From contig JAATFR010000363.1 in assembly GCA_015655095.1 (NCBI GenBank), forward strand, positions 1 to 11,808: a stretch of 11,808 nucleotides of DNA, read 5' to 3'. The notes beneath the pieces were generated by a model. That model was not told the DNA's origin and did no database searches. It saw only the letters and a list, made by a program, of their open reading frames with translations. Positions 7,207 to 11,808 of the stretch are shown in pieces. A program made the translations under genes and the position numbers. The DNA is from Hyphomicrobiales bacterium. GTDB taxonomy: Bacteria > Pseudomonadota > Alphaproteobacteria > Parvibaculales > Parvibaculaceae. The number at the start of each line of letters is the position of its first letter. The stretch's first letter is position 1.

Positions 7207-7410
7207 TATTTTCCCCCATAGCCAAATCGGCAGATTCACCAAACTCGAAGGTTTTCTCACCCAAAATTATGGATATGTTTAATTTTGAGCGATGTTTCCG
7301 CTTATACTTCGCTCGCGCGACGGGCCGTATTGGCAGTATTTACGATAGTACGCCCCTTCACAACCCGCAGACGGCCGTGATCCGTCAACGGAAAGACGGT
7401 TTAAAGCGAG
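7207..7410. promoter_or_regulatory. Divergent aapJ/metC control region
   Basis: This 204-base gap must hold the promoters for aapJQMP (leftward) and metC-modBC (rightward). I could not identify a convincing -35/-10 pair for either. Isolated -10-like boxes exist, TATACT at 7303-7308 (+) and CATAAT at 7271-7266 (-), but neither has a good partner. The left part (7261-7287) is AT-rich and holds a perfect inverted repeat. The right part has three short ACGG/CCGT palindromic elements at 7320-7328, 7371-7378 and 7381-7392. No riboswitch fold is recognisable. Confidence 0.6.
7262..7287. promoter_or_regulatory. Perfect inverted repeat, possible operator
   Basis: CAAAATTA (7262-7269) and TAATTTTG (7280-7287) are exact reverse complements separated by ten bases. 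The element ends 56 bases before the aapJ start codon. Half-sites of this size and spacing suit a dimeric regulator; a weak AU-rich hairpin in the aapJ leader is the alternative. No specific regulator is recognised. Confidence 0.4.
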
Positions 7411-8580
7411 ATGATTAAGAAATTGCCCCACCCCAGTACGACCCTCATCACCGCGGGCCGCGAATCCCGTTTGAACCATGGAATTGTTAATCCACCCGTA
7501 TATCACGCCTCAACAATTCTCCACCCCACAGTTGAATCGCTTGAAAAGAAAACGCTGCCCTACTCCTATGGCCGACGCGGCACACCCACAACCACGGCCC
7601 TTCAGGAAGCCATAGCCGAAATTGAAGGGGGTTACAGGACATTGCTGGCTCCCTCTGGCCTTTCCGCCGTGACGACGGCGCTTCTCGCCCACCTTGATCA
7701 TGGCGACCATCTGCTCATGGTCGACAGCGTCTATGGGCCGACGCGCAGCTTCTGCGAGGGCATATTGCGGCGCTTTGGAATCGAGGTCGACTACTACGAT
7801 CCCCTGATCGGCGCCGATATTTCCCAATTATTCAAATCAAATACAAAGGTCGTCTTCACTGAAAGTCCGGGCTCCCTCACCTTCGAGGTGCAGGACATAC
7901 CTGCAATTGCCAAGGCCGCCCATGCCAGAAACATCATCGTCATGCTCGACAACACCTGGGCGACGCCGCTCTTTTTCCGGGCCTTCGATCATGGCGTCGA
8001 CATCTGCATCGAGGCCGCAACCAAATATTTCTGTGGCCACTCCGACGTGATGATGGGTTCGATCACCTGCACGCCGGCGACTTATGAGAAGACCCTTGCC
8101 GGCCACGGCACACTCGGCATGTCGGTCGCGCCCGACGATGTCTATCTTCTATTGCGCGGCATGCGCACCATGGGCGTGCGCCTGAAACAGCACATGGAAA
8201 CCGGCCTTCGGCTTGCCAACTGGCTTAAGGCGCAACCCGAGGTGGCGCGCGTGCTTCATCCTGCGTTGGAGAGCGACCCGGGATATGCGCTCTGGAAAAG
8301 AGACTTCACAGGCGCATCAGGCCTTTTCAGCATTCTGCTCAAGCCATGTGCTCATGAGGCCATGTCGGCGATGCTCGACCATCTGGAATATTTCGGTATG
8401 GGTTATTCCTGGGGCGGCTTTGAAAGCCTGATTGTGCCTCAATATCCAAAGTCCGTGCGCAGCGCGACCAAATGGCAGGAGGAAGGCTATCTTCTGCGCA
8501 TTCATGCAGGGCTTGAAGATGTATCCGACCTGATTGCCGATCTTGATGCAGGCCTTGCTCGCCTGCGGGCATATGGCTGA
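7411..8580 (+). CDS. metC: Cystathionine beta-lyase
   Basis: PLP enzyme of the Cys/Met metabolism family that cleaves cystathionine to homocysteine, pyruvate and ammonia, the penultimate step of methionine synthesis by transsulfuration; cytosolic, 389 residues, normal length. Seen: the neighbouring-subunit phosphate contact region YSYGRRGTPT at 51-60, cofactor loop SGLSAV at 82-87, ring-stacking DSVYGPTR at 105-112, the cofactor Asp in MLDNTWATP (D180), and the Schiff-base lysine K205 in EAATKYFCGHSD. The C-terminal YSWGGFESL matches the YSWGGYESL of E. coli MetC and supports beta-lyase over gamma-synthase or gamma-lyase. The ATG at 7411 is preceded only by a weak AAGCGAG. A metC gene next to aap genes is known in rhizobia. 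modB follows after 5 bases. Beta-lyases of this family also act on cystine and release sulfide, so desulfhydration is a plausible side role. Confidence 0.92.
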   Translation: MIKKLPHPSTTLITAGRESRLNHGIVNPPVYHASTILHPTVESLEKKTLPYSYGRRGTPTTTALQEAIAEIEGGYRTLLAPSGLSAVTTALLAHLDHGDHLLMVDSVYGPTRSFCEGILRRFGIEVDYYDPLIGADISQLFKSNTKVVFTESPGSLTFEVQDIPAIAKAAHARNIIVMLDNTWATPLFFRAFDHGVDICIEAATKYFCGHSDVMMGSITCTPATYEKTLAGHGTLGMSVAPDDVYLLLRGMRTMGVRLKQHMETGLRLANWLKAQPEVARVLHPALESDPGYALWKRDFTGASGLFSILLKPCAHEAMSAMLDHLEYFGMGYSWGGFESLIVPQYPKSVRSATKWQEEGYLLRIHAGLEDVSDLIADLDAGLARLRAYG

Positions 8581-8585
8581 CCCGC

Positions 8586-9284
8586 ATGCTCAACCCGAGC
8601 CCTGCCGAAATGGAGGCCCTTCTGATCTCGCTGAAAGTGGGATTGATCGGCACCGCTCTTTCGCTTATGCCCGGCATCGCCATCGCGTGGCTCATCGCCC
8701 GCAGACGCTTCCCCGGCCGGATGCTGCTCGATGGGCTCATTCACATGCCTCTCGTGCTGCCGCCGGTGGTGACTGGCTATCTTCTTCTGCTGCTGTTCGG
8801 GCGGGCGGGATATATCGGCGCATTCCTCCATGCCCAGTTCGGATTGACGCTCGCCTTTAACTGGAAGGGCGCGGCGCTGGTCGCGGCGATCACCGGCTTT
8901 CCGCTGCTTGTGCGCGCTGTGCGGCTGTCGATCGAGGCCGCCGATGAAGGGCTGGAAGCGGCCGCACGCACGCTTGGAGCATCTGGTTTCGGCGCTTTCG
9001 TCAGCGTCACCCTGCCATTGATCATGCCCGGCATCATAGCGGGCACACTGCTCGCCTTTGCCCGCGCGCTCGGCGAGTTCGGCGCGACCATCACTTTCGC
9101 CGCGAACATTCCCGGCGAGACGCAAACGCTGCCGCTGCTGCTCTACAGCGTGCTCCAGTCGCCCGATTCCGAAGCGCTCGGCCTTCGCATCGTGGTGCTG
9201 TCGCTCATTCTGGCCGCCGGAGCCCTGTTCCTTTCCGAATGGCTTTCACGCGTCATGCAACGCCGGTTACGCGGGGCATCATGA
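8586..9284 (+). CDS. modB: Molybdate ABC transporter permease
   Basis: Inner-membrane channel subunit for molybdate (possibly also tungstate) uptake; 232 residues, the usual size. Hydrophobic segments are at about 11-38, 48-70, 95-110, 138-160, 163-175 and 197-217. The EAA loop that contacts ModC is near 117-153, with EAADEGLEAAARTLGA and TLPLIMPGIIAG. The run ALGEFGATITFAANIPGETQ at 161-180 is a strong ModB hallmark. The ATG comes 5 bases after the metC stop without a good ribosome site of its own, so translation probably depends on ribosomes finishing metC. The modC start overlaps its stop. The usual upstream partner modA, the periplasmic molybdate-binding protein, is absent here. Confidence 0.92.
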   Translation: MLNPSPAEMEALLISLKVGLIGTALSLMPGIAIAWLIARRRFPGRMLLDGLIHMPLVLPPVVTGYLLLLLFGRAGYIGAFLHAQFGLTLAFNWKGAALVAAITGFPLLVRAVRLSIEAADEGLEAAARTLGASGFGAFVSVTLPLIMPGIIAGTLLAFARALGEFGATITFAANIPGETQTLPLLLYSVLQSPDSEALGLRIVVLSLILAAGALFLSEWLSRVMQRRLRGAS

Positions 9285-10402
9285 GCAGTGACATCCTTCA
9301 GGCCGATCTTCGCGCGCGCCTCGGCACGCTTGAACTTGAGCTTTCGCTGAAAGCGGGCAATGGCACGACAGCCATCGTCGGGCCTTCGGGGGCGGGCAAG
9401 ACGAGCCTGCTGCGTATCATCGCCGGTCTCTACCGGCAGGCCGAAGGCCGCATCAGCTTCGGCGATGATGTTTTTCATGACAGCGCGGCGGGCATTTTTC
9501 TCAAGCCAGAGAAGCGGCGCATCGGCTATGTTTTTCAGGAACCCCGCCTGTTCCCGCATATGAGCGTCGCGCGCAATCTCGATTATGGCGCGCGACGCAG
9601 GGGCGCCCCGCCTTCCGGCGCGCGAGATGAAATCATCAATCTGCTGGGCCTTGAAAATCTGCTGGAGCGCCTGCCGCACAAGCTTTCCGGCGGCGAAGCC
9701 CAGCGCGTCGCCATGGGCCGAGCCTTGCTGTCTTCGCCCCGTCTGCTGCTGATGGATGAGCCGATGGCGAACCTTGATCTGCGACGGCGGCGCGAGATCA
9801 TGCCGTTTCTGGAAATGCTGCACCCGCGCCTCTCCCTCCCCATTCTTTATGTGAGTCACAATCTGGATGAGGTGATCCGGCTTGCCGACAAGGTGCTGGT
9901 CATCGAACGGGGCCGGGTTTTCGCCACTGGCGGAACCGCGCAGGTGCTGAACAGGCCGGATGTGCAACAGCTTCTGGCAGGCGCGGTGGGCATGGATGCA
10001 GGAATGGATACGGATCTTGGCACCATCCTCGATGCCAGCATATCCGCGCATGAGCCGGAAAAAATGATCACGCGCGTTTCGCTGGGCGACGGTCTTGTGC
10101 TGCGCGTGCCCTTGCGTCACGAACCAACAGGAACAGCGTTGCGCCTGCGTCTCCATCCCCGCGACATCGCCATTGCAACCCAGTCGCCTCATGGCCTCAG
10201 CATCCGCAACAGCCTGCCAGGCCGCGTGAACCGCATCAATGTTGCCCCCGGCGGGCAGCGTGATGTGTCCATCAGGCTCGATGGCGGCGGGAACATCGAG
10301 ATCACAGCCCGGATCACGCAAGGCGCCGTCGATGATCTTCAGCTTGTGCGGGGTCTTGAGGTCTGGGCCCTGGTCAAATCCGTGGCGCTGGCATCGGACT
10401 GA
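9281..10402 (+). CDS. modC: Molybdate ABC transporter ATPase
   Basis: Cytosolic ATPase that drives ModB; 373 residues. ABC domain, about 1-230: Walker A GPSGAGKT at 34-41, Q-loop glutamine Q86 in VFQEPRLFPH, signature LSGGEAQRVA at 135-144, Walker B LLLMDE at 155-160, switch histidine H193 in VSHNLDE. A C-terminal TOBE/Mop domain, about 303-370, carries SIRNSLPGRVNRI; in ModC proteins this domain binds oxyanion and can shut the transporter when molybdate is plentiful. The ATG at 9281 overlaps the modB stop (ATGA); the longer frame from 9239 would run back into modB and is not used. It ends 16 bases from the converging oxidase gene. A tungstate or other oxyanion specificity cannot be excluded from sequence alone. 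Confidence 0.92.
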   Translation: MSSDILQADLRARLGTLELELSLKAGNGTTAIVGPSGAGKTSLLRIIAGLYRQAEGRISFGDDVFHDSAAGIFLKPEKRRIGYVFQEPRLFPHMSVARNLDYGARRRGAPPSGARDEIINLLGLENLLERLPHKLSGGEAQRVAMGRALLSSPRLLLMDEPMANLDLRRRREIMPFLEMLHPRLSLPILYVSHNLDEVIRLADKVLVIERGRVFATGGTAQVLNRPDVQQLLAGAVGMDAGMDTDLGTILDASISAHEPEKMITRVSLGDGLVLRVPLRHEPTGTALRLRLHPRDIAIATQSPHGLSIRNSLPGRVNRINVAPGGQRDVSIRLDGGGNIEITARITQGAVDDLQLVRGLEVWALVKSVALASD

Positions 10403-10409
10403 TGGGAAC

Positions 10410-10443
10410 GCGACGCGATCAGCTCTCCCCGAACACGCGTCGC
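10410..10443. terminator. GC-rich inverted repeat at the convergent modC/oxidase ends
   Basis: GCGACGCG (10410-10417) is the exact reverse complement of CGCGTCGC (10436-10443), with an 18-base loop. It sits between the two converging stop codons and covers the last codons of the oxidase gene. No T tract follows on either strand, so a factor-independent terminator is not shown; it may instead protect the 3' ends. Confidence 0.3.
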
Positions 10444-11720
10444 AGATGCTGGTTCAGAAACTTGCCGTTCGGATCAAGCCGGCGTCGCAGCGCGATGAAA
10501 TCGTCCCAGCGGGGATAGAGCGCTACAAGCTCCGAAGCGCCCAGCGTGTGCAGCTTGCCCCAATGGGGGCGGCCCTCATAACGCCTGAAAATCTCCTCAA
10601 TGCCGCGGAACAGATCGGCATAGGGCTGGCGATGATACTGGTGTACCGAGATGCTGACACTCGCGCGATGATAGAACGGGCTGAGCCAGGCATCATCCGC
10701 CCCGACATAGCGAAACTCGATAGGAAAGAGAAAATTGACGCCGCACCGGCGCATGTGTTCGGCAACCTCGCGAACGCAATCGATGCCTTTTTCGGCAGGC
10801 ACCGCATATTCCATTTCATTGAAGCGCACGTTACGGTCGCTTGGAAAGGCATCATAAGACCAGTATGCCTTGCCTTCGCTTCCCGCATAGCGCGAACTGC
10901 TCGCCCGCGTGATAAACTTCTGCAACGGCCCGCGCAACAAGGGGACATGGCGCGCGATTTCACAGAACTGGCGAAAGAGCTTGTCCTCCGACGCATCCGC
11001 GCCATCTGGCAGGCGGTTTCGCGGCCTCACGGGCCGATCCGTTTCGTTCAGGGTTTTGGTCAGCACTTCATTGGCAAAGGGAAACCAAAAAAACTCAAAA
11101 TGCCGGTTGGAGTCGCGCAATTCTGGCGCGCGGGCGAACACCTCCTCCACAGGCATCCGGCCGCCTTTTTCCTCCAGCGCATAGGCCTTGCGGCATTGTA
11201 CGGTAATTTCGCTCATGATGCCGAGCGATCCCATCGAAACGCGGCCCGCATCGAAAATATCGGCATTCACGTCTGAATTGCAGTCAAGCACCTCGCCACC
11301 AGCCGTCACCAGCCGGAAGCCCCTGACGGCTGAGGAAATCGAACCGAGCGTTCCCCCGGTGCCATGCGTGCCGGTGCCGACGGCACCCGCAATCGCCTGC
11401 CGGTCGATGTCGCCCTGATTGATCAGGCCAAGGCCCTTTTCATGAAGCAGCGGCCCCAGATCGCGGATGGTGATGCCCGCTCCCACGCGCGCGCGCTCAT
11501 GCTCGTCATCCACATCCAGCAAGCCCGCGATTTTCTGTAGAGAGACGATGGTGCCATTGGTCTGCACCAGAGCGGTGAAAGAATGACCGGAGCCTGCCAC
11601 CCGCACGTTGCCCTCTGCCTCGCGCACGACCCGCTGCAAGTCCGCTTCCGTTTCGGGAGTGGCTATTTCCCTGGGCCAGGCCTTCACCCATCCAGACCAG
11701 TTCGACCAGCTACCCTGCAT
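10419..11720 (-). CDS. FAD-linked aldonolactone oxidase (gulonolactone/arabinonolactone oxidase family)
   Basis: Flavoprotein of the VAO superfamily that probably oxidises a sugar-acid lactone such as L-gulono- or D-arabinono-1,4-lactone, or a related polyol, using oxygen or another acceptor. It has 433 residues and no signal peptide or membrane helix. The FAD-binding domain (about 15-175) has VAGSGHSFTA at 41-50; H46 lies where related oxidases such as GULO and alditol oxidase attach FAD covalently. AIAGAVGTGTHGTG (109-122) is the pyrophosphate-binding stretch. The C-terminal ALO domain (about 180-428) ends with HWGK at 386-389, the conserved substrate-site motif of the family, and RRLDPNGKFLNQHL. 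The ATG at 11720 has GAGGG five bases upstream. It stands alone on the minus strand, and no neighbour suggests an ascorbate-like pathway, so the substrate is open. Confidence 0.85.
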   Translation of the reverse strand: MQGSWSNWSGWVKAWPREIATPETEADLQRVVREAEGNVRVAGSGHSFTALVQTNGTIVSLQKIAGLLDVDDEHERARVGAGITIRDLGPLLHEKGLGLINQGDIDRQAIAGAVGTGTHGTGGTLGSISSAVRGFRLVTAGGEVLDCNSDVNADIFDAGRVSMGSLGIMSEITVQCRKAYALEEKGGRMPVEEVFARAPELRDSNRHFEFFWFPFANEVLTKTLNETDRPVRPRNRLPDGADASEDKLFRQFCEIARHVPLLRGPLQKFITRASSSRYAGSEGKAYWSYDAFPSDRNVRFNEMEYAVPAEKGIDCVREVAEHMRRCGVNFLFPIEFRYVGADDAWLSPFYHRASVSISVHQYHRQPYADLFRGIEEIFRRYEGRPHWGKLHTLGASELVALYPRWDDFIALRRRLDPNGKFLNQHLRRVFGES

Positions 11721-11790
11721 ACCTGCCCTCGATATTATTATTTACAGGCTTTTCATGCCCTGCCTCACCATAGGAGATGAAGCGGCATAA

Positions 11791-11808
11791 AGAAAAGCCC
11801 CGCCGAAG
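11791..11808 (-). terminator. Possible 3' half of an intrinsic terminator, cut by the window edge
   Basis: Read on the minus strand from the edge: CTTCGG (a C-UUCG-G tetraloop), CGGGGC, then TTTTCTTT. This is the loop, 3' arm and U tract of a classic factor-independent terminator. The 5' arm would lie just outside the window. It would end a minus-strand gene located to the right, upstream of the oxidase gene. The bases 11721-11790 hold the oxidase leader and show no clear promoter. Confidence 0.45.

Noticed and set aside
7206..7260. Longer aapJ start at the GTG at 7260
   Set aside because: It lacks a ribosome site and would put 18 residues before the export helix; ATG 7206 has a strong GGGGG at good spacing.
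9143..10321. 392-codon minus-strand frame opposite modB and modC
   Set aside because: It is antisense to two clearly conserved genes, matches no family I recognise and has no ribosome site; such frames are common in GC-rich DNA.
10239..11276. 345-codon plus-strand frame over the modC end and opposite the oxidase
   Set aside because: Both overlapped genes have full sets of family motifs in their own frames; this frame shows none.
11777..11808. Small plus-strand frame beginning ATGAAGCGGCAT at the right edge
   Set aside because: Only about ten codons are visible, GGAG touches the ATG, and the same bases are better explained as a terminator half.

Overview
This window looks like ordinary chromosomal DNA of an alphaproteobacterium of the order Hyphomicrobiales. 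A Brucella/Ochrobactrum-type organism fits best. The grounds are moderately high GC, an Aap-type general L-amino acid ABC transporter beside a metC gene (an arrangement known from rhizobia), and the style of the protein sequences. The genus is an inference from recalled family resemblance, not from a search. I see no insertion sequence, phage gene, CRISPR array, tRNA or rRNA, and every gene that lies fully inside the window is intact.

Layout. Positions 1-2925 (+): a Nudix hydrolase of the ADP-ribose pyrophosphatase type (5' end outside the window), a CysK-like cysteine synthase, a 3-mercaptopyruvate sulfurtransferase (SseA) and a GNAT acetyltransferase. They are packed with overlaps or very short gaps, as in an operon. 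Positions 2946-7206 (-): aapJ-aapQ-aapM-aapP, a complete polar amino acid ABC importer read leftward from aapJ. Positions 7207-7410: a divergent control region. Positions 7411-10402 (+): metC (cystathionine beta-lyase), modB and modC (molybdate permease and ATPase), nearly or actually overlapping, with no modA in the window. Positions 10419-11720 (-): an FAD-linked aldonolactone oxidase of the GULO/ALO family. The last 88 bases hold its upstream region and what looks like half of a terminator belonging to a minus-strand gene beyond the edge.

How the genes fit together. Three enzymes of sulfur amino acid metabolism flank an amino acid importer: cysteine synthesis, mercaptopyruvate desulfuration and cystathionine cleavage. 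Together they could form a locus for taking up and interconverting sulfur amino acids, though the Aap family is normally broad in substrate. The molybdate genes appear to be read through from metC.

The less ordinary points are these: an AapJ-like binding protein that carries an uncleaved-looking membrane anchor and an Ala/Thr-rich linker; a run of eight G inside aapQ; a perfect inverted repeat upstream of aapJ; inverted repeats exactly at both convergent gene junctions; and modBC without modA. I did not find a clearly new biological system. The tethered binding protein and the metC-modBC linkage are the best leads.
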